Source: Saprospiraceae bacterium
GTDB taxonomy: Bacteria > Bacteroidota > Bacteroidia > Chitinophagales > Saprospiraceae
Length of the DNA stretch: 48,487 nucleotides
Assembly (NCBI GenBank): GCA_029263015.1
Contig: JAJCYI010000014.1
Span: 1-48,487, forward strand
Direction: 5' to 3'
The first letter of the stretch is position 1; each line of letters begins with the position of its first letter. A program made the translations under genes and the position numbers. Positions 27,824 through 37,140 of this stretch are shown here, piece after piece. The notes under the pieces were generated by a model. It saw nothing but the letters and a program-made list of their open reading frames with translations. It was not told the DNA's origin and did no database searches.

Positions 27824-30337
27824 TTATTCTCCCCCAAATGGGTCTTCATAAAATGAAGTGTCCCGCTCAAACCCATCTTCGTATTCGTCTTCATCCAAGG
27901 TATTGTTGAGGAAATCGTTGCAATCAAGGCCGATGCTCAAGTCCCCTTTTGGTTTTGGGAAACGAGCTTTTGCATCATAATCAGCGTGCTCGTCATTTTC
28001 CAAGCGTAATATCAAATCTTTGCAAAATGGCCTGGCCATAGCAAAACCGGATCCATCACGGAGGGTGAGAAACCGGATCCAGCGGTCTTCGCCCCCGACC
28101 CAAGTGCCAACCACCAAGCTTGGCGTGACTCCCATGAACCAGCCGTCCACATAATCGTTGGTAGTGCCTGTTTTACCGCCTATTTCACTTTGAACCCCCA
28201 TATGGCCAGATGCATATTTCAACATTTCGACCATTACGTAATTGGGTTCTTCTTCTAATGCTTGGCGATCCTTTTTTTCAGAAGTATAAATCTCCACTCC
28301 GTTTTTATCCTCAATTCTCGTGATATAAGTCGGGCGGGTATAATAGCCATTATTGGCAAAAGTGGTATAGGCTCCTGTCATATCAAATACTGAGAGATCG
28401 GCAGCCCCTAAACAAATGGATGGCAGCGGCGGCACTTTTTCAGGGTCAACCCCCATGTTGGTCAATAGCTCGATCACTGGTTGAACGCTGCCCAGTTGTT
28501 GCATCAAGAATACAGAAACGGTATTGATTGATTTCCTCAAAGCATCCCGCAAGTGCATTTTTTCATTGGAATACTTCCCCGTGGAATTCCGGGGCGTCCA
28601 ATCATCCAACAGCCCAAAATTCCTATCATTGGCAAAAATAGTCCGTTGCATATCAGTCACTTCTAAGCACGGAGAGACTCCTTGTTGGGCAATGGCCGTT
28701 GCGTAAATAAACGGTTTGAAGGTAGAGCCTACTTGTCGATTGGAATGCGTGTGGTCGTATGCAAAATACTTATGGTTGATCCCTCCGATCCATGATTTAA
28801 CATAACCAGTTTTAGGATCAACGGCCAAAGAACCCATCTGCATGAACATGTGGTGATACTTGATAGAGTCCAATGGCGACATGACCGTGTCTTTCTCCAT
28901 TTGTTCATTGTGAGCGAAAACTTTCATTTTTACTGGTTCGTCAAAAACCTTGTCCACCACGTTTTTAAATTCGAGCCAACCTACTTTTAAGTCATTCCAG
29001 TTTTCACTTCTCATGGCACGGCGATACCGTGCCCGTCGTTCTCCATTGATGGATGTAGGAAATTTATCTTTTATCATCCAACTAATTGCATCGTCGGTCA
29101 GGCGAAGGCCATCTATTTCTTGCTCAAGTGTTGCTTTGGAATTGCCAATAAACCGATAACGCATCTCTTGGTAGCGCTCTGACGAACGAATCATCAGTTC
29201 AAGTTTACGCTTTCGGTAGGCTAATTCTGCTGGAGAAGTTTCAGAATCCTTGTACTCCCAGGGCGACATGCGTTTAGTCTTCCACCTTTTCCAAAACTTG
29301 TCCTGAAGATTGGCCATATGTGCTTCCATCGCATCTTCTGCATGTTTTTGGATCACGGGGTCGATGGTGGTGTAAATTCTCAGGCCATCTTGATAAATAT
29401 TATATGGTGAACCATCTGCCTTTTTGCGAGCATATTTTCCTTTTAGGATTTTCCTTTTCAGCTCTTGGGCAAGCTCCGAGCGGAAATATTGCGCCAACCC
29501 TTGCGTATGGGTTTTTCTTTTGAACCTTGTAATGTCTAATGGCAATTCATGCAGGGAATCATATTCAACTTGGTCCAAAATGCCATTTTTCTGCATTTGC
29601 TTCAGCACGACCGACCTCCTGTGGAGCGCCCTTTCAGAAAACCTTTTAGGGTTGTAAAGGGCAGGGTTCTTCAACATGCCCACCAACATGGCAGCTTCCT
29701 CAACGGTCAAATTTTCTTGGGATTTGGCAAAATACGTTTCCGAAGCGGCCTTGATGCCGTGGCTGTCATAAAGGAAAGAAAACTTGTTGAGGTACATTTT
29801 GATGATTTCCTCTTTGGTGTATTTGCGCTCCAACCGGACGGCAATGATCCACTCTTTTAGCTTTTGGATGAGTCGCTCCACGCCCGACCCGGGCTTGCCA
29901 GTAAAAAGCAGCTTTGCCAATTGTTGGGTAATGGTACTCGCTCCGCCCGCACTTTGGTTTCCGAGGATACCTGTTTTCACAATAGCCCTTGCGAGTGCCT
30001 TGAAATCAATACCACAGTGGTTGTAGTAGCGCACGTCTTCAGTGGCCACCAGCGCTTGCTCAATAAAAGGCGACAACTCATCAAACTCCACTGGTACTCT
30101 GTTTTCAATAAAATAACGACCAAGTACGGAACCATCAGCAGCGATAACTTCGGAAGCCAGTTCGCTTTTTGGATTTTCGAGTTCGGCTGTATCGGGGAGG
30201 TCGGAAAAAGATAAGACAACAAATACCAAAATCAAGGATAGGATGCCAAGCCCCATTATCCGCCACATCCATCGGACAATGTTCCAATAAAAAGGCATTC
30301 TATGCTCACGAAGCTGCTTTGGCGAGTAATCCGACAT
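27824..30337 (-). CDS. Class A penicillin-binding protein (PBP1A-type transglycosylase/transpeptidase)
   Basis: An 837-residue inner-membrane protein with a single N-terminal anchor (about 30-48, LGILSLILVFVVLSF). The GT51 glycosyltransferase domain shows ATEDVRYYNHCGIDFKALAR and GGASTITQQLAKLLF. The transpeptidase domain has STFK near residue 537, SIN in KSINTVSVFL, and KTGTTNDYVDGWF near 720. It polymerises and crosslinks peptidoglycan in the periplasm. The C-terminal tail is acidic. The promoter at 30422-30450 is clear, and palindromic repeat copy C lies immediately upstream of it. It is the first gene of a minus-strand run that includes the HEAT/cyclophilin lipoprotein. Confidence 0.95.
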   Translation of the reverse strand: MSDYSPKQLREHRMPFYWNIVRWMWRIMGLGILSLILVFVVLSFSDLPDTAELENPKSELASEVIAADGSVLGRYFIENRVPVEFDELSPFIEQALVATEDVRYYNHCGIDFKALARAIVKTGILGNQSAGGASTITQQLAKLLFTGKPGSGVERLIQKLKEWIIAVRLERKYTKEEIIKMYLNKFSFLYDSHGIKAASETYFAKSQENLTVEEAAMLVGMLKNPALYNPKRFSERALHRRSVVLKQMQKNGILDQVEYDSLHELPLDITRFKRKTHTQGLAQYFRSELAQELKRKILKGKYARKKADGSPYNIYQDGLRIYTTIDPVIQKHAEDAMEAHMANLQDKFWKRWKTKRMSPWEYKDSETSPAELAYRKRKLELMIRSSERYQEMRYRFIGNSKATLEQEIDGLRLTDDAISWMIKDKFPTSINGERRARYRRAMRSENWNDLKVGWLEFKNVVDKVFDEPVKMKVFAHNEQMEKDTVMSPLDSIKYHHMFMQMGSLAVDPKTGYVKSWIGGINHKYFAYDHTHSNRQVGSTFKPFIYATAIAQQGVSPCLEVTDMQRTIFANDRNFGLLDDWTPRNSTGKYSNEKMHLRDALRKSINTVSVFLMQQLGSVQPVIELLTNMGVDPEKVPPLPSICLGAADLSVFDMTGAYTTFANNGYYTRPTYITRIEDKNGVEIYTSEKKDRQALEEEPNYVMVEMLKYASGHMGVQSEIGGKTGTTNDYVDGWFMGVTPSLVVGTWVGGEDRWIRFLTLRDGSGFAMARPFCKDLILRLENDEHADYDAKARFPKPKGDLSIGLDCNDFLNNTLDEDEYEDGFERDTSFYEDPFGGE

Positions 30338-30421
30338 GCTGATGATTTAGAAGTTGCTATTGAACGACTGTCTCAATTTTTCTTTTCCAAGCCCTTGAGG
30401 GTCAGGAAATAAATAAGGTTG

Positions 30422-30450
30422 CAAATGTACAAAAGGTTGTTGGTTTCAAA
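30422..30450 (-). promoter_or_regulatory. Promoter of the penicillin-binding protein gene
   Basis: On the minus strand, TTTG (30450-30447), a 17-base spacer, then TACATTTG (30429-30422), which fits TTTG/TAnnTTTG. It begins 24 bases inside the end of the palindromic repeat at 30475-30635. Confidence 0.65.
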
Positions 30451-30474
30451 TGGCTCGCCTTTTTATCATTTACT

Positions 30475-30635
30475 AGACTTGTTCGTAAATAAGATTTTAG
30501 GATATGAGAATTAGGTTTTTTAGTCTGACGGCCTATTTTTATGAGCGCATAGCCGTAGCTACGGGCGAGAAAAAATAGAACGACAGACGGAAAAAGATTT
30601 TTTCATATTCAAAATTCTTATTTGCGAACAAGTCT
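30475..30635. repeat. Palindromic intergenic repeat, copy C
   Basis: Terminal arms AGACTTGTTCGTAAATAAGA (left) and the complement of AGACTTGTTCGCAAATAAGA (right) match at 19 of 20 positions. A further matching segment reads TTTTTAGTCTGACGG / GACAGACGGAAAAAG. The centre (30547-30564) is GCATAGCCGTAGCTACGG. The inner stem here is CTATTTTT on the left and AAAAAATAG on the right, the reverse of copies A, B and D, but still self-complementary. It explains most of the gap 30338-30756. Confidence 0.8.
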
Positions 30636-30756
30636 ACAATGTTTAATTTCAAATCAAATAAGTGAGAAGAACTTATTGGGCTTGAAATGGTTTGAAAATT
30701 GTTTGCAAGGTTTCGTAACGAATGAAAACCAAAATCATTTAATCAAATTATCCCTC

Positions 30757-30930
30757 ATGAACGGAAAAAGGATCATCGGTTTTATATTGCTGTTTGGCGC
30801 AGTCTTCGCATTCGGCAACAAGTTGGTTGCTGGGATGTCGGGTAATAGCAACAACGGTGTGTTACTGTATATTTTAGGAATATTCGGATTGCTTTTACTG
30901 CTCGGTATTAGGCGGGTATTGAGGAACTGA
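30757..30930 (+). CDS. Small membrane protein
   Basis: A 57-residue protein starting MNGKRIIGFILLFGAVFAFG and containing two hydrophobic helices (about 6-20 and 34-50) joined by a short polar loop, ending in the basic tail GIRRVLRN. The longer in-frame start at 30622 lies inside the palindromic repeat and is rejected. No family recognised. It is convergent with the esterase gene, 5 bases apart. The hydrophobic pattern and positive ends support a real small inner-membrane protein, but it is short. Confidence 0.5.
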   Translation: MNGKRIIGFILLFGAVFAFGNKLVAGMSGNSNNGVLLYILGIFGLLLLLGIRRVLRN

Positions 30931-30935
30931 ATTTT

Positions 30936-31595
30936 TTACAGCTCTTTTTCAAACCTAGTCAGCGCTTCCCTATCCACTTCATGTCTCCCTTCAAAAGGGA
31001 ATTCATTGAGCATCAACAAATTTTTCTCCGCAAAATCACGCTGCCACTCGATGCGTTTCTCAGTCACAAATTCGTCTTTGTTGCCGTAGGCAAAATGTAG
31101 CTTCTTCTCCGTGAAAAATGGCTGATATGGCGTAAAGTCCAAGTCGTCGGGTAGCTGTCCTGCCCAAAGGATCAGATGGTGGAAATGAGGGAAGTTTTGC
31201 ATGATCCAGCGGCAATGGGTTGCCGTTCCCTGGGAAAACCCGAGCAGGATTATTTCCACATCAGGAGCTAATTGCGGAAGATAAGAATCATACAATGTCT
31301 GCAAGAAATTGCAGTAATCGTCTATCTCGTCCAAGCGGTGTTCCTTGGTCATCCAAGAGGCCACTGGTTCACCAGTAAATGCGCCCCAATAAAATTTAGA
31401 CAAGCCCTCTGGCGCAACAACAAAGGTTTTTCCATCGTCCAGCCCCTCCAGGTTCTCAAACCTGCGGATGAATGTCCGGGCCAATTGCCCATAGCCATGG
31501 CAAACGATCCAAAATCGACGAACCTGCTCGGAAGGCTCTCCTAAGGTGTAATAGTGGGCGGTACGCTGGATAGGGATTTTATATGGCTGGATCAT
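30936..31595 (-). CDS. Alpha/beta hydrolase, phospholipase/carboxylesterase-like
   Basis: A 219-residue cytoplasmic protein. The nucleophile elbow is GFSQGTATHC (serine at about 120), and an early oxyanion region reads WIVCHGYGQLARTF. LILWAGQLPDDLDF follows the usual strand order of small esterases, and the last active-site histidine is probably in FPFEGRHEVD. It resembles YpfH/EstB-type carboxylesterases. The substrate is unknown. It lies 9 bases downstream of the double-FKBP lipoprotein gene and is probably translated from the same message. Confidence 0.8.
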   Translation of the reverse strand: MIQPYKIPIQRTAHYYTLGEPSEQVRRFWIVCHGYGQLARTFIRRFENLEGLDDGKTFVVAPEGLSKFYWGAFTGEPVASWMTKEHRLDEIDDYCNFLQTLYDSYLPQLAPDVEIILLGFSQGTATHCRWIMQNFPHFHHLILWAGQLPDDLDFTPYQPFFTEKKLHFAYGNKDEFVTEKRIEWQRDFAEKNLLMLNEFPFEGRHEVDREALTRFEKEL

Positions 31596-31604
31596 ATTGC
31601 AACA

Positions 31605-32471
31605 CTAAAAATCAACCAATTCCACATCGAAGATCAGCACGGAATTGGTTGGGATGCCAGCTGGTGGAGTGATTCCATAACCAAGCTTGGATGGCAAGAA
31701 TAAAATCCCATTCCCTCCTTTTTTAAACAATTGCATACCTTCTTGCCATCCAGGGATAACACCGTTCAATGGGAAAGTGGCAGCAGTGCCTGTGGTTTGG
31801 TCAAACACATCCCCGTTTAAGAAATACCCTTTATAATGTACCTCAACCATATCGTTAAGGTCAGGAAAATTGCCCGTTCCTTCCTCTTCAATGATGTACC
31901 GAAGGCCGCTGGAAGTAGTATCGGCATCAAGGCTGTTGTCGGCCAGGTAGGTTTCGATTTTATGAATGTCGAGACAAAGTTGTTTTGGAGCGATAGCCGT
32001 TTCGTCTGTGCAAACATCAGGCAGCTCAATGTCAAAAATCAATACTGAATTGGGTGGCACCTGGCCAGTGCCTGCGGCTCCAAATGCCAAAGCTGAGGGC
32101 AACAAGAGTTTCCCTTTTCCTCCTATCTCAAATAAAGGAATACCCTCTTGAAAACCATCAATGATTACAGACAGGTCAAAAATTTCAGGCCCATTGGATT
32201 GTCCAAAAGATGCTCCATCTGCATAAAATCCAATGAAGTTGACAATAGCGAGTTCGTCAGCGGCAGGATGGTCGCCAGTACCAGTTTCTTCAATAATATA
32301 ATGCAAGCCAGAAGGAGTGGCAAGTGCAGTAAGGTTGTTGTCTGTGAGGTAGTCTTGTATTATTTCAATGTCAACTTCGAGTTGTGCTTCGGGACTAAGG
32401 TCGTCATCGTCACCACAAGCCACGAACATGGTAAAGCCAAGCAATAAAAATGCAAATTGAAAATATTTCAT
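31605..32471 (-). CDS. Lipoprotein with two FKBP-type peptidyl-prolyl isomerase domains
   Basis: A 288-residue lipoprotein. The signal MKYFQFAFLLLGFTMFVAC is followed by an acidic stretch GDDDD, the usual export sequence for surface lipoproteins in Bacteroidota. Two FKBP units follow: the first with SGLHYIIEETGTGDHPA and PPNSVLIFDIELPDV, the second with SGLRYIIEEEGTGNFPD, GWQEGMQLFKKGGNGILFLP and PTNSVLIFDVELVDF. It likely assists folding of exported proteins. The start is the ATG at 32471; the ORF from 32507 would put residues in front of the signal peptide. A TAATTTTG box lies 47 bases upstream. Confidence 0.88.
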   Translation of the reverse strand: MKYFQFAFLLLGFTMFVACGDDDDLSPEAQLEVDIEIIQDYLTDNNLTALATPSGLHYIIEETGTGDHPAADELAIVNFIGFYADGASFGQSNGPEIFDLSVIIDGFQEGIPLFEIGGKGKLLLPSALAFGAAGTGQVPPNSVLIFDIELPDVCTDETAIAPKQLCLDIHKIETYLADNSLDADTTSSGLRYIIEEEGTGNFPDLNDMVEVHYKGYFLNGDVFDQTTGTAATFPLNGVIPGWQEGMQLFKKGGNGILFLPSKLGYGITPPAGIPTNSVLIFDVELVDF

Positions 32472-32824
32472 GATTAATTGTCTTTGTTCTAAGGTTTTGT
32501 TTGTCAAATTTGAAGTGCAAAATTAGGTAAATCTATAATTCATGGAGAGGTAGGACTCTCCCAATAGTCCAGTAAACGACCGAAAGAGGCAAACGCTTCC
32601 TTGTAAAAGATTACCACCGAAAACAATAGGATGGATCGATTTTCTTGTTTATTCAAAATTATTTTTTGGAAATTGGTACTGAAATAGAACAGGATTTCAA
32701 AATACTAAGGTCGCTGCCAAAAGCACTTTGACAAAGACAACTACATGCAGTGTAATGCGTTCTTTGGTAGCCCCAAAATAAACCAACCAATAATCAGAGC
32801 TGCACGTAAACGATCATTTGAAAT
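32472..32824. other. Intergenic region between divergent FKBP lipoprotein and nadE genes
   Basis: A gap of 353 bases. It holds one convincing promoter box for the minus-strand gene (TAATTTTG at 32525-32518, minus strand; -33 degenerate). I see no clear consensus promoter for nadE, no palindromic repeat, no tRNA and no credible small gene. Confidence 0.5.
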
Positions 32825-34462
32825 ATGAAAATTGCCCTAGCCCAACTCAATTTTTTTGTCGGTGACTTTGACGGGAACCTAGACAAGATGCTTAAAGCTG
32901 TCGATGAAGCCAAACAGCAAGGGGCCGACCTTGTGTGTTTTCCTGAACTGGCTACCTGCGGCTACCCGCCCCGTGACTTCCTCGAATTTGACGACTTCAT
33001 TCGGCAGGCTGAAAAATCGGTTGGCAAACTTGCCGAAGCTGCAGTGGACATTGCCATAGCAGTAGGGTCGCCCAGCCGAAATCCTGTGGTTGAAGGAAAA
33101 GATCTTTTTAATTCCGTGTATTTTTTAGCAGATGGGCAAGTAAAACACGTGCAGCATAAGGCCTTGCTCCCGACCTACGACGTGTTCGATGAATACCGCT
33201 ATTTTGAACCGGCCAGCGAATTCAACATTGTTGAATACAAAGGCAAAAGGATTGCCCTCAGCATTTGTGAAGACCTTTGGAACCTGGGAAATGAAAACCC
33301 GCTCTACACCATCGTTCCGATGGATGAAATGATGCCCCACAAGCCTGATCTCATCCTCAATCTTTCAGCGTCTCCTTTCACTCATTCCCATGCAAAAGAA
33401 CGCCTTCACGTATTGGCGGCAAATGTGCAGCGCTACGGCCTCCCCATGTTTTATGTAAATCAGGTCGGCTCACAGACCGAAATCATTTTTGATGGGGGAT
33501 CAATCGTTTTTTCACCAAAAGGAACCGTTTATGAAGAGATGCCCTATTGGGTCGAAATGGTAAAGACATTTGACTTAGATGATGTAATTGAGGATAAGCA
33601 AACCGTTTTGCAATCAAAAGAAAAAATCCCGCTTATTCATGATGCACTCGTCTTGGGCATTAAAGACTATTTTGGAAAACTGGGTTTCAAACAAGCCATC
33701 CTCGGACTTTCTGGTGGCATTGATTCAGCGGTGGTGGCCGTTTTGGCCGCCAGGGCCTTGGGAGAAGATAACGTGCGTGGGTTGCTGATGCCTTCCCAAT
33801 TTTCTTCTGACCATTCGGTAAATGATGCCCGTCAACTGGCAGTCAACCTCGGCATGCAATATGACATTCTGCCGATTGAGCCGATGTACAACAGTTTTAT
33901 GGATGTCCTCAAACCTCATTTTTGGGGAAATCCATTCAATGTAGCGGAAGAGAATATTCAGGCTCGGGCGAGGGGGCTTTTACTCATGGGCGTTTCCAAT
34001 AAATTTGGGAATATCCTGCTCAACACAACCAACAAAAGTGAAATGGCTGTTGGCTACGGTACCCTTTACGGCGACCTTTGCGGAGGACTTTCCGTTCTGG
34101 CCGATGTCTATAAAACAGAGGTGTATGAATTGGCGGAATACATCAACAAGGATAGCGAGGTCATCCCTGAAAACATCATCACAAAACCTCCATCTGCCGA
34201 GCTGCGCCCAAATCAAAAGGACAGCGACAGTCTGCCTCCATACGATGTGCTCGATGCAATATTGTACCAGTATATCGAAAGACAACAAGGGCCGAATGAA
34301 ATTATTGCAATGGGTTTTGACGAAAGAATAGTGCGCCGAGCCTTGCGTTTGGTAAACATGAATGAGTTCAAGCGGTACCAATCTGCACCGGTACTCAGGG
34401 TTTCGCCAAAAGCATTTGGGATGGGAAGGAGGATGCCAATAGTCGGGAAATACCTGTCGTGA
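32825..34462 (+). CDS. nadE: Glutamine-dependent NAD+ synthase
   Basis: A 545-residue cytoplasmic enzyme with two domains. Residues 1-270 are a nitrilase-type glutaminase with triad Glu41 (CFPELATCGYPP), Lys112 (QHKALLPTYDVF) and Cys148 (LSICEDLW). Residues from about 285 onward are the NAD synthase domain with the ATP-pyrophosphatase loop SGGIDSAVVAVLA near 298, and later NTTNKSEMAVGYGTLYGD and KPPSAELRPNQKDSDSLPPY. It amidates nicotinate adenine dinucleotide using glutamine-derived ammonia, the last step of NAD synthesis. The start at 32825 begins directly with MKIALAQLNF. It is monocistronic. Confidence 0.96.
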   Translation: MKIALAQLNFFVGDFDGNLDKMLKAVDEAKQQGADLVCFPELATCGYPPRDFLEFDDFIRQAEKSVGKLAEAAVDIAIAVGSPSRNPVVEGKDLFNSVYFLADGQVKHVQHKALLPTYDVFDEYRYFEPASEFNIVEYKGKRIALSICEDLWNLGNENPLYTIVPMDEMMPHKPDLILNLSASPFTHSHAKERLHVLAANVQRYGLPMFYVNQVGSQTEIIFDGGSIVFSPKGTVYEEMPYWVEMVKTFDLDDVIEDKQTVLQSKEKIPLIHDALVLGIKDYFGKLGFKQAILGLSGGIDSAVVAVLAARALGEDNVRGLLMPSQFSSDHSVNDARQLAVNLGMQYDILPIEPMYNSFMDVLKPHFWGNPFNVAEENIQARARGLLLMGVSNKFGNILLNTTNKSEMAVGYGTLYGDLCGGLSVLADVYKTEVYELAEYINKDSEVIPENIITKPPSAELRPNQKDSDSLPPYDVLDAILYQYIERQQGPNEIIAMGFDERIVRRALRLVNMNEFKRYQSAPVLRVSPKAFGMGRRMPIVGKYLS

Positions 34463-34645
34463 CAGGAAGGTTGGGTTTGGGGCAGTAGAGATGAAGCGGT
34501 CTTCATAATGGCTGAATTTTTGTTCGATGAAATGGAACTCCGGCATCCCAGTTACTTCCCCTACGTTTCTGGCCCCATCTGAATTGAGCTACGTTTGTTA
34601 TATAAAATTATAATACTTAAAGTCGTCACTATCAGCACATATTTC

Positions 34646-34653
34646 TATTTTTG
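34646..34653 (+). promoter_or_regulatory. Possible promoter -7 box for the DUF5916 gene
   Basis: TATTTTTG matches TAnnTTTG but ends only five bases before the ATG at 34659. If used, the transcript would be leaderless. No clear -33 is seen, so this may be chance. Confidence 0.35.
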
Positions 34654-34658
34654 CCCGC

Positions 34659-36890
34659 ATGAAAATAACTCTTTTGGTATTGCTTTTTTTGTTCGTGATC
34701 AACCCGTTTGCCAGTATTTCCCAAACGGCTATTTTTGTTAAAAATGACAGAGGTACAACAGAGGTGCCATTTGCCAAAGCAGCCAAAACAGCAACCAAGA
34801 TCATTATTGATGGCAATATTGACGAGCAGGCTTGGTTCGAAGGGGTTTCTGCAAATAACTTTTGGCAAATGTTCCCCACAGATAGTGTGATGGCCGAATT
34901 TCAAACGGAGATTTTTTTCACCTATGACGATGAAAATTTTTATGTGGCGGCCAAGTGTTATGCTAGGAGCGACCAATACGTTGTGCCTTCACTCCGCCGG
35001 GATTTCAGGGCAGGGGGAAGCGATAACCTAACTTTCCTTTTTGATACTTTCAACGACCAGACCAACGCCTTTTTTTTTGGTGCAAACCCTGCCGGGGTAT
35101 TGCGTGAAGGGCTTATTTCAAATGGGGGCTCTGGTCGGGAAGACTTTTCAGAGTCGTGGGACAACCGGTGGGAAGGCGAATCTAAAATCCATGATGGCTA
35201 CTGGGCCTGTGAAATGGCTATTCCATTTAAAACCATCCGCTTCCAAGAGGGAAGTATGAAATGGCGGTTTAATGCTTACCGCTTCGATACCCAATTAAAC
35301 GAAAGATCCACTTGGTTCAGGATTCCGCAAAACCAGTTTATTACCAACCTTGCTTTTATGGGTAATCTGAACTGGGAAAACCCCTTGCAAAAACCAGGAA
35401 AAAACTTGGTTGTGATTCCTTATGTTTCGGCTGACCTAAGCCGTGATTTTGAGACTGATGCAACAAACTATTCTGGCAATTTCAGTATCGGTGGTGATGC
35501 AAAAGTGGCCATCACTTCAGGCCTCAACCTTGACCTGACGGTCAATCCTGATTTTTCGCAAGTGGAGGTGGACAGACAGGTGACCAACCTTCAGCGGTTC
35601 GAGGTATTCTTTCCTGAGCGGCGACAGTTTTTTCTTGAAAATGCTGACCTGTTTGGCAGTTTTGGCGATACTCGAATCAATCCGTTTTTCTCAAGGCGAA
35701 TAGGCGTGGCGGAAGATACTTCCACCGACCTTACCATACAGAACCCGATCTATTTTGGCGCTCGCTTAAGTGGCAAGCTCAATGAAAACTGGCGCCTCGG
35801 TCTGCTAAACATGCAGACTGCAGACGATGAAGAGAACGACCTCCCCAGTTTCAACTATATAGTTGCGGCATTGCAGCGCAAGGTGTTTGCCCGATCTAAC
35901 ATCGGGGCTATTTTTGTGAACAAGCAAACTTTTAGCGATAGGGATAGTGAAACGTACAATCGCTACAACCGGATCGTCGGACTTGATTACAATCTCGGTA
36001 CCATAGATAATACATGGTCTGGAAAAACATATTTTCATAAGGCCATTACGCCCGAAGATGTTGACAAAAAATTCGCACATGGCGCCGAACTTGACTACCG
36101 GGTGCGGCAGTTTTCAATCAGGTGGAAGCATTCATGGGTAGGTGATGGATACAACCCAGAAGTGGGTTTTGTGCCAAGAAAAGATTTTTTTCAAATGAGA
36201 CCGGAAGCTCGTCTTTTCTTTTATCCAAATAATGACAAAGTCGTGCAGCACGGACCAGTCGTGCAGGCATTCTGGCTTTACACGCCAGGCTATGGAAACA
36301 CCGATCATGAAGTGAGGTTCAGGTGGGAGGTCAGGATGCGGGACAACACAAACATCGAAGCAGAAATCAAAAACGAATACACCTTCCTATTTGACGATTT
36401 CGATCCGACAAGAAAAGAGGATTATTATCTTCCTGCCGGCACCAGTTATTCCTATACCAATTTTTCGTTGCGGTACAGCTCCAACCGAACCAAGCCATTT
36501 TCATTTAGGATTGAACCAAGGTTTGGCGAATTCTTCAATGGGAATAGGATTGGAGTCAGAGGTGATTTTACTTATCGATTTCAGCCTTTTGGAAATATAG
36601 CGCTTAACTATAATGTAAATCGCATCAGCCTCGCTGAACCATTTGAGACCGCCTACCTATACTTGGTAGGCCCCCGCATCGACCTTACTTTTACCAAAAA
36701 ACTATTCTTGACAACGTTTGTTCAGTACAATAGCCAAATTGATAACCTGAACATCAATGCTCGTTTTCAGTGGCGGTTCAAGCCAGTTTCAGATTTTTTT
36801 ATTGTCTATACAGACAACTATTTCCCCGAAGATTTTTCAGTGAAAAATAGGGCCATCGTTGCCAAGTTCACTTATTGGTTGAACATGTGA
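34659..36890 (+). CDS. DUF5916 outer-membrane protein with CBM9-like N-terminal domain
   Basis: A 743-residue protein with signal peptide MKITLLVLLFLFVINPFASISQ. Residues 40-240 resemble the CBM9-like sugar-binding fold (IIIDGNIDEQAWFEG, FFTYDDENFYVAAKCYA, GYWACEMAIPFKTIRFQEG). The rest is a long run of amphipathic strands with aromatic girdles (VEVDRQVTNLQRFEVFFPER, WRLGLLNMQTADDEENDL, FRIEPRFGEFFNGNRIGVRG), as expected of an outer-membrane barrel. This is the DUF5916 architecture common in Bacteroidota and often found near peptidases. The function is not established. The family is sometimes called carbohydrate binding, but that has not been shown for the barrel part. Confidence 0.85.
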   Translation: MKITLLVLLFLFVINPFASISQTAIFVKNDRGTTEVPFAKAAKTATKIIIDGNIDEQAWFEGVSANNFWQMFPTDSVMAEFQTEIFFTYDDENFYVAAKCYARSDQYVVPSLRRDFRAGGSDNLTFLFDTFNDQTNAFFFGANPAGVLREGLISNGGSGREDFSESWDNRWEGESKIHDGYWACEMAIPFKTIRFQEGSMKWRFNAYRFDTQLNERSTWFRIPQNQFITNLAFMGNLNWENPLQKPGKNLVVIPYVSADLSRDFETDATNYSGNFSIGGDAKVAITSGLNLDLTVNPDFSQVEVDRQVTNLQRFEVFFPERRQFFLENADLFGSFGDTRINPFFSRRIGVAEDTSTDLTIQNPIYFGARLSGKLNENWRLGLLNMQTADDEENDLPSFNYIVAALQRKVFARSNIGAIFVNKQTFSDRDSETYNRYNRIVGLDYNLGTIDNTWSGKTYFHKAITPEDVDKKFAHGAELDYRVRQFSIRWKHSWVGDGYNPEVGFVPRKDFFQMRPEARLFFYPNNDKVVQHGPVVQAFWLYTPGYGNTDHEVRFRWEVRMRDNTNIEAEIKNEYTFLFDDFDPTRKEDYYLPAGTSYSYTNFSLRYSSNRTKPFSFRIEPRFGEFFNGNRIGVRGDFTYRFQPFGNIALNYNVNRISLAEPFETAYLYLVGPRIDLTFTKKLFLTTFVQYNSQIDNLNINARFQWRFKPVSDFFIVYTDNYFPEDFSVKNRAIVAKFTYWLNM

Positions 36891-37027
36891 GGTGCGTTGG
36901 AATAATCAGGAGGTACAACCATTCATTACCTCTCAGGTCGTCCCTTTGAATTGTCATACAATTTTAATTTTTCACCATAATACATTGTGGCATCCTGAAG
37001 AAACAGTGCTCAAGTCAAAATAACTAT

Positions 37028-37035
37028 TAACTTTG
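37028..37035 (+). promoter_or_regulatory. Promoter -7 element of the desaturase gene
   Basis: TAACTTTG followed by CG fits TAnnTTTG. It lies about 105 bases before the ATG, giving an AT-rich leader of some 100 bases in which I see no strong structure. Confidence 0.4.
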
Positions 37036-37140
37036 CGCGATGTAATTCACTGAACTATAGAAAAACAATAATTCTAACCCCGAATATTCATTTGCCGGAC
37101 AAGCGTTCCGCTATTTTTTTAATTTAATTTTTTGTAAATT

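Noticed and set aside
30475-30635. Palindromes considered as integron attC sites
   Set aside because: The conserved attC core (GTTRRRY and its complement) is absent, no integrase is seen, and the elements are not arranged as a cassette array.
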